DNA from: Eustoma russellianum
Lineage: Eukaryota; Streptophyta; Magnoliopsida; Gentianales; Gentianaceae
Direction: 5' to 3'
Length of the DNA: 64,000 nucleotides
Assembly (NCBI GenBank): GCA_036186865.1
Contig: AP025041.1
Location: 40,076,463-40,140,462 of the forward strand
The position numbers and the translations under genes were made by a program. The notes under the pieces were generated by a model. It was given only the letters and a program-made list of their open reading frames with translations, did not search any database and was not told the origin of the DNA. This document shows, piece by piece, positions 32,344-45,100 of this stretch. The number at the start of each line of letters is the position of its first letter. Position 1 is the stretch's first letter.

Positions 32344-33560
32344 ATGTCGACTGCTTCATCATCTTCAGTAGTCACTGAGATAACTCCGTCCAGTCCGTAT
32401 TACCTTCATCCAAATGAGAATCCGTCTATTATTCTGGTGCAACCAGTTCTAAATGGTAGTAATTATCATCCTTGGTCACGTGCTATGAAGATGGCCTTAC
32501 TCTCTAAGAACAAACTGGGATTTGTTAACGGAACAATTAAGCAGCCAGATCTCACAGATCCCAGGAGTGACGTATGGACGCAATGAAACAATATGGTGTT
32601 GTCTTGGATCATGAATTCTGTGAATCAATCAATTGCACAAAGTGTGTCGTGGATGGATTCAACATATGAGGTATGGGAAGATCTTAATGAACGTTTTTCA
32701 GTTGCAGACCCATTCAGATTATCAGATCTTATGGAGGAAATTCATTCAACAAAGCAAGGGAGTTCCTCTGTCACAGATTATTTTACTAAAACTAAAGGTA
32801 CTATGGGATGAACTCTTAGTACTGTGTCCTTTACATGTTTGTATTTGTGATCCTAAGTGTAGGTGTGGTATGGTTGATAAGGTAAAGGTATATGTGGAAG
32901 AAGAGTATGTAATCAGATTTTTAAAGGGGTTGAATGATGGTTTTTTGGTGTTAGGTCTCAAATCTTATTGCTTTGTCCTTTGCCTAGTGTTAAGAAATCT
33001 TTTGGTATGGTGTTGAAACATGAAAGGCAAAGTAACTACGCCTCTAGTCAGGTAAATAACGATGAAGCACAGGCTATGGTTGTGAGGTTTAATCCTCAGA
33101 ATAGTTACAGGCCAAGTGATGTGGTCAATCATAATTGGTATAAAGGATCTGAAAAAACTAATAGCAATTCAGGGGGGCAATAACCAGAAAAATCAATCCG
33201 TAAGGTATCAGTGTACACATTGTGGGTGGTTTGGTCATGTAGAGGCAAGATGCTACAAGAAACATGGTTTTCCACTAGGATTTAAGGGAAGAGGAAGGAA
33301 AGGACCTGCTGCAAATCATGTGGGAGCCATTGGAGAAGGGGGTACTGGAGAACAGGTTGAGCATGACTGTGATTCTAAAGGCAATGAATATCAGGGAATC
33401 AATCAGAGCCAGTATGAGCAGTTGCTGAGGATGTTACAAGGAAATCATGTCCAAGAATCCACTGCTGGTCCTAAAGAAATTACACATCAGAGTCATCAAG
33501 TGCATGTTCTCAAACCCAACTTTGCATCAGCTTCATCACAGGTATCATGTTCAGGTAAGG
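32344..33560 (+). pseudogene. Element D gag
   Basis: The ATG at 32344 opens a copia gag (LHPNENPSIILVQPVLNG, YHPWSRAMKMAL, FVNGTI). A TGA at 32584-32586 and frameshifts near 32800-32970 break the capsid region. A CX2CX4HX4C zinc knuckle (CTHCGWFGHVEARC) lies at about 33212-33253, followed by a glycine/asparagine linker to the protease. Confidence 0.85.
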
Positions 33561-36170
33561 ACTCAGGTTGTACTAAATGGCTTTTTGGATTCAGGTGTCA
33601 GTCATCATATAACCAACTCTTCGTCACATTTTGCCTCATATAAACCTGTCAAAAACCTATCCATCTATCTACCAAATGGAATACCCATACCAGTTACACA
33701 TATTGGAGAGGTCAGTCTAACCCCACTGATCAGGTTACATGATGTGCTATGTGTTCCTTCATTCGCATTGAGTTTAATATCCTTGAGTAAGTTAGTACAA
33801 ACTTGAGATTATATTGTTAGTTTTTTATCCAGTCTGTGTGTTATTCAGGACAGGAGGAGTTTTAAGATGATTGGTTCAGTTGAAGTTTGCAATGGGCTGT
33901 ATGAGATGCTGATATCAAAGAAGGAGGCTCAGACTTGTTTTGCAAGAGTAGAAGATAGAGATCTGTGGAACTATAGGTTAGGACATCCATCTGATAAAGT
34001 TTACAAGGTTTTGTGTAAAGAAGTTCCTAAGGTAGTCAGCTTAGACAAATCAATTTTGTGTCATGTGTGTCCTTTAGCTAAACAATAGAGATTGGCATTT
34101 CCAGTTCAAGGGTCTGAGAGTAGGAATTGTTTTGATGTTATCCATGTTGACATTTGTGGCCCTTATAGAACACTTATGGTTCATGGACAAAGTTACTTTC
34201 TTACTATTGTTGATGGGTGTTCAAGATTTACGTGGATTTATCTTATGAAGTTAAAATCAGATGGTTCCAAGTATGCTTATGTATTTTATTCAGATGATTG
34301 AAACACAGTTTGAAATTAAAGTGAAAATGGTAAGATCTGATAATGGTCCAGAGTTTAACATACCAAAGTTCTATAGTGAAAAAGGAATTGTACATCAGAC
34401 AAGCTGTGTAAATACACCATAATAAAATGGATTAGTTGAAAGAAAGCACCAACATATTTTGAATGTAGCAAGAGCGTTGAGATTACAGTCTAGTTTGCCA
34501 ATCAAATATTGGGGATATTGTGTTGGACATGCGGTTTATTTGATTAACAAAATGCCAACGCCCACATTAAATGACAAGACACCATTTGAGATTTTGTATA
34601 GAAGAAAAGTTGATTATTCTATGTTAAGAGTGTTTGGTACCTGGTGTATGGATGCACATTATCACACAATAGGAGAAAGTTTGAGGATAGAAGCATACAG
34701 TGTGCTTTTCTGGGTTTGTCTGCAACAACCAAAGGATACATAGTGGTTGATTATAAAACTGGAAGGATATTTGTCACCAGAGATGCTAAGTTCTATGAGA
34801 CTGAGTTTCCATTCTAAAGCCATCCTTCTGATTCTGTCATGAGTCACTCTAATCCAAACTTAGATTCTGCCATTCCAAATATTCCTGCTACAAAAACCAA
34901 AGCTGTTGAACACCCTATCACAGATATAGATATCACCATTCCTATCATTCCAATTACAAGTCCAGGAAAGTAGTCAAAAAACCGAGACAATGATTTCCCA
35001 ACTGAAGTTGATGTACCAGAAGAGACAGAAATACAAGATAACCAAGGTGTGGGTCAAGGTCTTAGAAGGTCCACCAGAGCAAAACAACCACTCAAACGTT
35101 TGCAGAATTATATTTGCAGTCAGTCATTATACCCCATCCAGCAATACATGTCTTATGATGATTGTGCACCTCAGTTCAAGGCATATAATATTAATGTGAG
35201 TCCTACACTTGAGCCTAATACTTCTGCTGAAGTTGTGCAGAGCAGGAAATGGAGAACACCAATGGAAGCAGAAGTCAAGGCATTAGAAGAAAATCAAACA
35301 TGGAGTATAGTAGAACTGCCGTCAGTAAAGCATGTCATAGGGTGCAAATGGGTATATAAATTGAAGTTCAAACGAGATGGGGAGATAAATAGATACAAAG
35401 CACGTTTGGTGGCCAAGAGATATACGCAACAGGAAGGAATATACTACACAGATACGTTTTCACCTGTTGCAAAGCTTACTACTATAAGAATACTCTTGAC
35501 TCTGGCAGCAAAACAAGATTGGTACATCCAAAAGCTTGATATAAATAATGCATTCTTGCATGGGGACCTGAAGGAAGAAATTTATATGACATTGCCACAA
35601 GGATTCCAATCAGAAGGTAAACATCTGGTTTGTAAGCTTAATAAGTCTTTATATGGATTGAAACATCTAGCAGACAATGGAATGCTAAGCCGAGTGAAGC
35701 ATTAATACAACAAGGATTTCATAGATCGTTTCATGACTGCAGTCTTTATGTGCATCAGAAAGGAGAATCAATGACATACTTGATTGTGTATGTTGATGAT
35801 ATAATATTGGCAGGAAATGATTTAGAGGTAATTAATTCTATCAAGCATTGTTTGAATCGGCAGTTTAGCATCAAAGACTTTGGAAACTTGCGGTACTTCT
35901 TGGGAATGGAGGTTGCTAGATCTAAAAAGGGGATATTACTGTCTCAAAGGAAGTAGACAGTAGATTTACTCAGTGCATATGGCATGTTGGGTTGTAAGCC
36001 AGCTCCATCACCAATGGACTCTTCAATCAAGCTCATTAAAGGGGATTCTGATTTGTTGGAAAATAACACTTATTACAGGAGAATAGTTGGAAAGTTAATC
36101 TACCTCACACTCACTAGGCCATATATTATTTATGATAACATCTTTTCAAAGACCTCTAATCTTCTGATTT
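33561..36170 (+). pseudogene. Element D pol: protease, integrase, RT (RNase H missing)
   Basis: Protease with LDSGVSHH (about 33583) and a stop at about 33804. GAG-pre-integrase and integrase 33867-34800 (YRLGHPS, CHVCPLAKQ with TAG at 34086, DICGPY, VDGCSRFTW, NGLVERKHQHILNVARAL). A linker, then RT from about 35200 (GCKWVYKLKFK, LDINNAFLHGDL, YVDDIILAGND about 35790) with a frameshift at about 35680 and TAG at 35954. It stops around LTRPYIIYD. Closest in the window to element A. Confidence 0.88.
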
Positions 36171-36521
36171 GCATCATCTATAAAGATTTACAAGGATGGG
36201 CAGTGAGATCCCAGGACAGAATGAGCATTTTTGCAGTTTGTTTAAGGGAAAAAGACAGAAAGAAAGGATTATATTTTATATAAAGAAGATTTTGGCTTTA
36301 CACGGAAGATTTGATGGAGTTTTTTTCTCTCCACGGCACATAAAACAACGAGAAAAATATTAATAGGATACTCTTGATCTAATTGTGTCTTTTATCCTCC
36401 TCCGAATAAGAAGAGGAACTAAACTTGAAGTAACTATCTTGTATCTCGCATAAATATGAGATTGAAAAGTTGTAACAGCTTAAGTTTAGCTGTCAATCCA
36501 TACATTGTTGGTGACGATAAT

Positions 36522-37489
36522 TGATGATGTCGGATTATATCACCAAGTATTTGTTTGATGTGGTGGGTTATGCCGTTAGATCTCTGTCAGTTGTCTGTAC
36601 TAGGCGACTAGCCGACCTGCACAAAGGAAAAGGATCAAAGGACCCGGGATCTATGGCCCCGGGTAATACCCTCCGACGGTCAAGTCAGTCAAGGCCATTT
36701 TAGGAGAGGTTTATATACTGTATGATGTATTTAAGTTAAGGTTTTCTGGTAAACCTGTGATTTCACCGTGAGGAAGATGATTCACTGTAGCAAGTTGTCA
36801 AAAATGTCGCTCCCTTTCTCTCTCCTGCTGCTCTGCCTTTTTATAAGGCGGCTTGGGCCAATGCATGGGCAGAGCCCGGAAATCGTGACAGGCAAGGAGG
36901 TCATTTGGATGACTCCTGCTCTTGCATGCTCGCCACGTGGCTCGGCACTGAGCTGAGTAAACTAGCTTGAAACACCTGGCTGGGAATTTCACCTGGTAGA
37001 GTTACCCAGGGTAAACTCCTAGAACCGAGATGAAGTCCTCTAGAAGTACTCAGAAGTGCCCGAGATGGCTTAGGGTGTGGGATCAGCTTGCCGAGATGAG
37101 CGTGGCCAGCTTCCAAGAGCATTGGTAGGCCTCTTATAATGCTCGCAGCTGACATCACCAGAGTGATCCGAGATCAGTAAGTAGATCGGATCCGAGGCCA
37201 AGTACAACTCTTTGGACGGGATGGAGCTGTAAGGCGAGATGAGGCTTTGAGGCCGAAACGCGACCCTTAGCCTTAAATGAGGCCTTTAGATCGAGATGGG
37301 ATCTTTAGCCTCAGAGGGCGCTGAGACCGTGTGGCCGAGATGGTGAAGGGGCCCTGTGGCCGAGACGGACTGTTTGTCCACATATGACCTGGTCAACCTC
37401 CAGGCCGACCTGCAGTACTTAGTCATTTTTACGCCCCTACTTCAGCGTTGACCGTTATTGACTAACGGGGGGTATTTTTTGGCTCATCA
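36522..37489 (-). repeat. Solo LTR I of the element J (gypsy) family
   Basis: 968 bp, TGATGATGTCGG to TTTTTTGGCTCATCA. It is flanked by exact ATAAT at 36517-36521 and 37490-37494, and U1 shows the uninterrupted site. Its reverse complement matches the LTR at 59859-60897 at both ends (TGATGAGCCAAAAAATA; GACATCATCA). It is GC-rich relative to its surroundings and carries repeated CCGAGAT/GGCCGAGATG words. Confidence 0.9.
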
Positions 37490-37502
37490 ATAATTATTTT
37501 AT

Positions 37503-37733
37503 GCAAATGAATCACCATTATCCTGCAAAACAATTACTCTTGTGTCATTGTTATACTGACAATTGGAAGTGTGCCACATGGAAAAAAGAAAAGAGGAATG
37601 GTTTGTTGTGTTTGTCTGCAAATGAATCACCATTATCCTGCAAAACAATTACTCTTGTGTCATTGTTATACTGACAATTGGAAGTGTGCCACATGGAAAA
37701 AAAGAAAAGAGGAATGGTTTGTTGTGTTTGTCT
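37503..37733 (+). repeat. 115-bp tandem duplication in U2
   Basis: The segment from GCAAATGAATCACC to TTGTTGTGTTTGTCT is present twice head to tail (37503-37617, 37618-37733), differing by one A in the poly-A run. U1 has it once, so the duplication is private to U2 and recent. Confidence 0.95.
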
Positions 37734-38045
37734 TTAAAATTGTTGTCTTGCCTATCTGGCTCTATCAAGATTCTCTAGCCTTGAATTTCCCATAAACCCT
37801 TGCATTTTCTATAGGACTATTTATTTCCACCAAGGAAGAAGGAATAATGATGGAAAATTGAGAGGTTCGTAACGCTGTAGTCTTATGGATCAGCGGCATC
37901 AATATTCTCTACTTCAGAATTCTCCTATAATCCTTACATTTGGATGGCCGCCTGACTCCCTTAGATCTTTGTATTTCCACCAATGATTAGGTTCCCTTCG
38001 TTGCCTGTGAGCATTCAGAAGTTGATGTGGCAAAGACGGTAAAAT

Positions 38046-38264
38046 TGTTAGAGATTTTAGGATATTGAAGAATCTAATCAAATCACATCCTATTTAATTG
38101 AGGATAATCAAATCAAATCAAGCATTGAATTAGATTGAAACTTACCATTTTGTATAGATTAAGAGTTACTAAAAATGGCGCTCGGTGTATTTCCAGGACT
38201 CAATGGAAAGTAACAATTTTTCATTCATACGTATCCTTTAATGGTTTCTTTAGTCGTTGCTTCA
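38046..38264 (+). repeat. Element E 5' LTR
   Basis: 219 bp from TGTTAGAG to GTTGCTTCA, matching 57376-57595 with scattered differences. The next base starts the PBS. Confidence 0.93.
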
Positions 38265-38276
38265 TGGTATCAGAGC
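38265..38276 (+). other. Element E primer binding site
   Basis: TGGTATCAGAGC directly abuts the 5' LTR; the initiator tRNA-Met site of plant copia elements. Confidence 0.93.
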
Positions 38277-38457
38277 ATATTCGATTTTAATAGGACATCA
38301 CAGTCCAGAAAGAACAAAGTCAACCCTACCAGAAAAAACCCAGAAACAGAAACCTTACAAAGAACACATCCCAGAAAGAAACAGGAAAACGTTTTTTTCC
38401 TATAAGACTTAGAGGGCTTTCTCATGACTGTCCAAAATTACCTTTCGCAAGCAAAAC

Positions 38458-38815
38458 TGTTGAGAAAAAAGGGTTTGAGCGATTCAAAAAAATGCATGAT
38501 TGAAATAACGTGTGCTAAAAAAATGCATGACACATTTTATGACTTGACACGTTTTTGCAACAAACCTGCCTTATATAGTTTATATATAATGTTGCCGTAC
38601 TAACAAGGCATGAAGCTTTAAAGCTTACGTCAAATGGCAAACATTTGTTGTGTTTGAACTATTTTCAGGTGCCATCATTAATGAACTAAACTAGTTCATT
38701 AAGTGAAGTACTTAGTTAAATGAACTAAGTAGTTAATTAAATGGAGATATATTTGGAAAAGGCATAAAGGCAACAAATTGAAGAATGAAAAGTCTTCTCC
38801 CACATCTTATCACAC

Positions 38816-38864
<49 letters not shown>

Positions 38865-41151
38865 GATTTTTTTAAAAGGCACTATACACATATATTCCAA
38901 CGTACTACCGACACATTATATATTTTACGAACGTACGTTAATGTCACACCACTATACTTACCTCATATTTATGAGTATATTCAGGTCTTATATCATATGA
39001 TATAAGTCATGGTGATGAAAAAATTATTACGGCACGTTACAAGGTTCTAAACCAAAAATTGCCATATCGGGTGACAACTGAAACTTCGCCAACGTGTCAC
39101 GTACTTGCCAAATATAGATGGCCAGCCTCTACACTTCAAAAATGGCCACAAATTTCGTGGCTTACATGGTATATTCAGCAATAAAATCATTTCATGGTGG
39201 CACAAACAAATCACCCCCAATGAAGGTCAAATTGTGGAGATTTCAAATTCAACATTTTTGTCACATGGGACGCCACTTTACTCAGCCTTTACAACTGAAT
39301 ATTCAAGGTATTCTATGTATATTATGTTTGACATAATATATATAACATGTGCAAAAATTTTGAATTTAATCGGAGAAAAATCGCGTAATCGACAAAAGTC
39401 GAAAATTCGGTTTTCTACGAACACAACACATGGAACGTTTTTGGCATGACATGTAACATGTATCTAGACACTTTTTACATATTCGATACATATTAAAGTG
39501 TTCTAGAAAATTCAAATTAGGGATGATTATAATTTACCGTATATGTGTGAATATTGTGCATTATTTGACAAAGTTTACCAAAAGAAAATTCAGCACATGT
39601 GCAGGAATTTCAGACACCATTTCCAGCTTTGTTAGAGCCTAGATGGAGCTTATTTGGCACTCTAATTGGTGGAAAATAAGCCACACAATATGGGTGACTT
39701 TGAAGAGGGCGACACACAAGGAAAGATTTCAAAAATGTAACACATGCTGAAAATTTTCAGCACATGTGTATAGTGGCCGAATTTACTATTCCTTTGTCCT
39801 TAATTTGCATCCCAAAATTGAAGAGATTGAATGGTGATTATTTGGTAGTGTTTTGAATTCTTTTTTGGCACATGTTTTTCAAGTTAATCTCAGATTTTTA
39901 CAGCACACTAAATGGTAACAAGGTTGGACCAATCATGAAGTGTCAAGTAAGCAAAACAAAGACATTCATTTAATCATGTTGTGTCAAGTAAGCAAGATGG
40001 TGTCACATCTACACAAGGCATTCTTCCAAGGACTTAAAGAGAATTTTCAAGATGGAGAAATGCCCTAAGGGGGGCGGCCAAGAGCAAATAAATGGAAGAG
40101 AAAAGAGCCATTCAAAGACAAGACAATTCTCATATTCTCTCAAGAGCAAAAAGTGTCTTCCATTTTCTTCTTCTACCTTTCTTTCTTCTTCTCTCCCAAG
40201 CCTATTGTTCTTATATTCAAATATATTGAATAGGCTTTGTATATACCACCATACACGTTCATTGTAGTAAAAGATTGATCAAGGTGTAATCAATCCTTTA
40301 TTCGTTCGGTGGTGGTGTTTGTGATCATTTTGATTGCTTGTAAGGTTTGTAAAAGGTTGGAGTTGGTGTGTAACTCCATCAAACATGCGTGGTAAAGTTT
40401 TTTTGTGATTAGTGATAACCGAAGAAGGTGTCCTCGAAGACTGGAGTAGGTTGTGTTAACCGAACTAGTATAAAATTCCCGGTGTTATTACTTTCAGCAT
40501 TTTACTTTCCGTTTCCAGCACTTTGCATCGTTTTCCTTGCATTAGAAAAATATCAAACGGCTCTCAAAAATTATCAAACTTTGTAGAAACATAGCCACAC
40601 ATTTTAAGTTTCATTTGGCGCAAGTTTCAACCCATTTGGATAAGTATAAGTCATTTAAACGTTAATAGTTCTGAGACTAGTGCAATCTGATTTTCAGACT
40701 TGCAAAGGCTGAGAACTTCAACGTATTTGACATACTTCCCAAAGGCATTTTTCAAAACTGTTTCAACCCAATTAAATAAATATAGTAAGGGGTTTGTCTT
40801 TACAATTTCAGACTATTTGGAGCCACGGTTTAATCGGAATAAAATTTTTAAATCAGACTACCGTTTCTGGCAGATTTGCGCAATCTGACCATAAACGATT
40901 TTTCAAAGGGCTAAAGGTTAAATTTTGATCTGAAATTTTTGGGAGATACTAAGAACATCTGAGACTACAATCTCTCCAAATGTTAGAATTTTTGAAGGCC
41001 TGTAACCGATTTTTTCAAACGTTTCAATATAGGTCCTGAAAAAAGAAACTGTTTTCAGAAGTTGGGTTTTTGGATCAAAACATTTTAAAAACCAATTTTT
41101 CCGCACTCACTATTCAATCCCCCCTTCTAATGGTTCCTTGCAGGTCCTACA
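38458..41151 (+). repeat. Solo LTR F of the element G family, in the leader of E
   Basis: 2,694 bp from TGTTGAGAAAAAAGGGTTTGAG to GGTCCTACA. It is similar throughout to the G LTRs (42136-45185) with indels, and contains the same landmarks: the CTTATATCATATGATATAAG palindrome (about 38985-39006), GCTGAAAATTTTCAGC (about 39750) and the TATTCAATCCCCCCTTCTA end. No internal sequence. The flanks (AAAAC left, CAAAT right) do not form an exact duplication, so the edge or history is less certain than for H. Confidence 0.85.
38817..38861 (+). repeat. (TA)n microsatellite
   Basis: About 22 TA units inside solo LTR F, expanded compared with the short TATATATATA of the G LTR. Confidence 0.95.
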
Positions 41152-41248
41152 CAAATAGCAAAAGACCAGTGCACCTGCTCCAAATCACCTTTGCCGACCA
41201 ATCAGCAAAAGGTCTGTATTTTCCATCTACAATCAGATTAATATCAAC

Positions 41249-42135
41249 ATGTCAGGAGAAGGAGAATCCAAACTAGAAAATAATGAGTTGGCTGTCCAGT
41301 TGGTCAACTTCCTAAGAAACAGCCTTAACATTCAAGTGCCAAACATAAATCTTGATAACCTCTCAATTAGGATTAAATTGAGTGAAGAGAACTATCAATT
41401 ATGGGCTATTTTGATGAAAAAAGTAGTAGGAGGACGTGGCCGTAGTCACCACCTCTCTGGAGTTCCTCCCCCACTGGCAGCTACAGACCCAAACTACACA
41501 TAGTGGGAGATCAATGATCATTATGTGTTCAACTGGCTCATCTGAAAAATTGAGTCAAACCTGGTAAATAATGTCTCGCAGTATCTCATAGCAAAGGCCC
41601 TTTGGGACGGGCTTGTAGTTACTTATGGTACGGGGAAACAGATTCTCTGCAGGTGTTTGACCTACACAAGCGGGCTAATTCAGTCAAGCAAGGAAGACAG
41701 ACACTGGAAGAGCTATGGAACTGACTCCACAGCATATGGATGGAGATAGATCGGAGAGACCACAATCCAATGAAGGACCTGGAGGACATATCCATCTACA
41801 ACAACAAACTTCAAGAACAGTGCCTGTATCAACTGCTCATGGCAGTGGATGACATGTTTAAGACCATCAAAAGAGAGTTATTAAAGAGAGAGCCACTGCC
41901 TCCACCGGAGATGGCTTATGTTGTCATCAAACGAGAGGAAACCAGGATGGCAATACTGAAAAGAGGTCCCTCAGAGTCGATTAACTCATCATCGGGCATA
42001 GAGACGGGACTAAGAACTCGGACCAGAGCAGACGGGAAGACGGCAGAAACCCTCGCTCTTCTTTCCAAAATTCATCGTGAGGAGAAAAAGAGGGCAAGCT
42101 GAAATTGGTTTCTCCCACTGTGGCAATAGGAAACG
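41249..42135 (+). pseudogene. Element E gag, left part (interrupted by G)
   Basis: The ATG at 41249 follows the leader. Capsid-type region: IRIKLSEENYQLWAILM, then stops (about 41502, 41544) and DSLQVFDLHKRANSVKQG-like sequence in other frames. From 41740 a clean frame runs to 42102 (NNKLQEQCLYQLLMAVDD, REETRMAIL). Element G enters at 42136, within or just before the zinc-knuckle region, whose remainder is at 53612. Confidence 0.85.
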
Positions 42136-45100
42136 TGTAGAAATAAGAGGGTTTGAGTGATTTCAAAATAAGAAACGTTGAATATATATACATATATACA
42201 AACGTGTATAAGTGTGTACATGTATGCATGATAACTTGTCACTACTTGCCTTATTTAGCTTATATATTATGTTGCCGTACTAACGAGCCATGAAGCATTA
42301 AAGCTTACATCATATGGCGAACATTTGTTGAGTTTATACTATTTTCAGGTACCACAATTAATGAACTAAAGTAGTTCATTAAGTGAAGTACTTAGTTTAA
42401 TAAACTAAGTAGTTCATTAAAGGAAGATGCATTTAGAAAAGGCACAAAGGCAACATGGCTATGGAAGGAAAGTCTTCTTCTCCTCCCCACATTCATTCCA
42501 CACGCCTTTTACACATATATATATACTATATTTTTAGATTTTTTATAAAAGGCACATACACATGTATTCCAACGTACTACCGACACGTTATATATCTTAC
42601 GTACGTACGTTAACGTCACACCACTATACTTAACTCATATTTATGAGTATATTCAGGTCTTATATCATATGATATAAGATATGGTGATGAAAAATTAAAT
42701 ACGACACGATAAAAGGTTCTAAACCGAAATTTGTCGTGTCGGGCGAATACCGAAACTTTGCCAATGTGTCACGTACTTGCCATAAATAAATGGCCAGCCC
42801 ATATACATCAAAAATTGATGAAAATTTCGTGATGCACATGGTGTGATTAGCCAAAAATACTTTCCATGTTGGCACACACAAATCACCCCACATTTAGGCC
42901 AAAATGTGAAGATTCCAATTTTATTTTTGTCACATGTTTATGGTACCATTTTAAATCAGCCAAGAGCTGAAATTTAAAATATATATTATATATATTGTGT
43001 ATAACATAATATATATATCATGTGCAAAGGTTGGAATTTAAATTAGAGAAAAATCGGGTAATCGATAAATATTGAAAATTCGTTTTCTACGCACTTAACA
43101 TGGAACGTTTTTCTTGACCATGATGTGACACGTATCTAGACACTTTTTACATATAATATACATCTTAAAGTGTTCTAGAAAATTAAATTAAGGGCTGATT
43201 GGAATATTACATGTGTGTATTACTAAATGTGCACTATTTTACAAAGTTAGCAAAAATAAATTTCAGCACATGTATATACACTTTCAAACGTCACTACAGC
43301 TGAGTTGGAGCAAATGTGGAGCCTTGTTGGCATGTTGATTGGTCAAGGATCAATCATACAATGTTGATGAATCAAAGAGAGAAGCTACAAAAGGTAAGTT
43401 TTCAACATATACCTCTCTTATGTCACATGCTGAAAATTTCAGCATGTTACACATACCATGGCCGAATTCTTCATGGTTAAGCAAGATATTTTGTCAATTT
43501 TTCATTAAAGGATTAATTAAAGGAGTTATGGAAATAATTTCAATGTTATGTAAGGTAATTAAGTGTGATATTTTTCATATCACACATGCTGAAATTTTTC
43601 AGCATGTGTGAGGGGATGTGCTGGCCGAATGTTGCTCCTTATTGTGTCCAAGTTCACTCTTCATTTGGTAGCAAGACTTACCTTATATGATTGATTTATT
43701 TTTATGACAAACATTCAAAGGAAAATGAAAAAAATCTGAATTTATCTCATGTTGTAAATGCTGAAAATTTCAGCATTGAAAATTAGGGTGCTGGCCGATT
43801 GTTTGAGGATGGAATGAAGGATATTTTGTGTCTTGCACTTGATGATAGAATTTGTGAATTATGGTATGACTTAATGATTGATATTGGCACATGTTTAAAG
43901 TGATTATTTCAGATTTTCCATGTCATCAAATGATGACAACATTAAGTCAATCAAGAGGTGCCAAGTAAGCAATGACTAAATGATGGTCCAATGGAGTGAT
44001 GCCAAGTAAGCAAAGCATTGTCACCATGATGTCTTACACTCTCTCAAGCAATTAAAAGGAAATTTTCAAGAGGGGGAGGAGCACATAGGGGGATGGCTGA
44101 GCTTCCTATAAGGAAGGAAGAGGAGAACAAACAAATACAACACCAAGATTTGCATTCTAAAGTGATCAAAGTGCCAAGCCTTTCTTCTCCTACATTTTCT
44201 TTCTTTCTTCTCTTGTAAAAAGCCTATTGTATATTACTTCTTTCTATCTTGAATAGGCTTCATAGAAACCACCATTCATTCATCTTTGTAAAAGATTGAT
44301 CAAGGTGTGATCAATCTTCATCCTAGCGAGGTGGTGGTGTTCGTGTGAATTGTACTCGACATACAAGGTTTGTAAAGGGTTGGAGTTAGGTGTAACTCTA
44401 TCAACCCTGCGGTAAGGTGTACTGCGTGAGTGTGATTAGTGTGAACCAAGGAAGGTGTTCCTTGAAGACTGGAGTAGGTTGTTTATAACCGAACCAGTAT
44501 AAAATTCTTGGTGCAATTTACTTTCTGCATTTATGTTTCAGTTTCTGCACTGTTTACGCATATTGTTCACGTTCGTAAAAATAGTAAACGTTTTCCAAAA
44601 ATTATAAAAATTTCCAGAAACATACATATACGTTCTAGGGTTAATTTGGCACAAGTTTCAATCCTTTTGGACAAGTATAAGTCATTCAAACATCAAACGT
44701 TCTGAGACTAGTGCAGTCTGATTTTCAGACTTGCAAAGGTTGAGACTTTGGGTGTATTTGATCTACTTTCCAAAAGAATTTTCAAAAACTGTTTCAACCC
44801 ATTTAATTATAGTGTGTGAAGAGTTATTGGTCAAATTTTCAGGTCATTTGGACATTCACATAAATAGGAATTAATTTTTCAAAACCATCTACCGGTTCTG
44901 GAAGATTTGCACAATCTGAGTGCCAACGGTTTTTGAAGGGGTTAAAGGTTGAATTTTGATTTGAAATTTTTAGGGAACTCTCATAACATGTGAGGCTAAG
45001 TTCTCTAAAAATATCATAATTTTTGGAGACCTCTAACCTAGTTTTTAAAACGTTTTAAGACTGGTCCTGAAAACAGAATCTGTTTTCAGAACTTGAATTG

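Larger units (their letters stand above)
31827..36190 (+). mobile_element. Element D: copia, 5' LTR to RT, 3' part deleted
   Basis: 5' LTR from about 31827 (TGTTAAGG) to 32280-32292; PBS TGGTATCAGAGCC at 32293. The left flank in U2 (AATATT) against AGATT here fits a 5-bp target site, but the right end is missing. Sequence recognisable as RT stops at about 36170, and U2 begins within 25 bp. RNase H and the 3' LTR are absent, so a deletion or unequal exchange removed them together with the right end of U1. Confidence 0.8.
36191..38045. repeat. Duplicated non-coding unit U2, with solo LTR I inside
   Basis: Second copy of U1: 36195-36521 and 37490-37900 match 21240-21783 and 31757-31822. It keeps the uninterrupted target site of C (about 37825-37850) and of D (37895-37910). 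37911-38045 continues beyond the homology to the insertion point of E. No gene recognised. Confidence 0.75.

Noticed and set aside
38778..39005. 75-residue frame with a run of isoleucine/tyrosine
   Set aside because: It is a translation of the (TA)n microsatellite in solo LTR F.
38453..41156. Target duplication for solo LTR F
   Set aside because: AAAAC and CAAAT do not match; a shifted reading (CAAAA/CAAAT) is too weak to claim.
42660..42893. Identical 77-residue minus-strand frames here and at 51077-51310
   Set aside because: They are identical because they sit in the two LTRs of G; no start context or domain, and the frame is broken in F and H.
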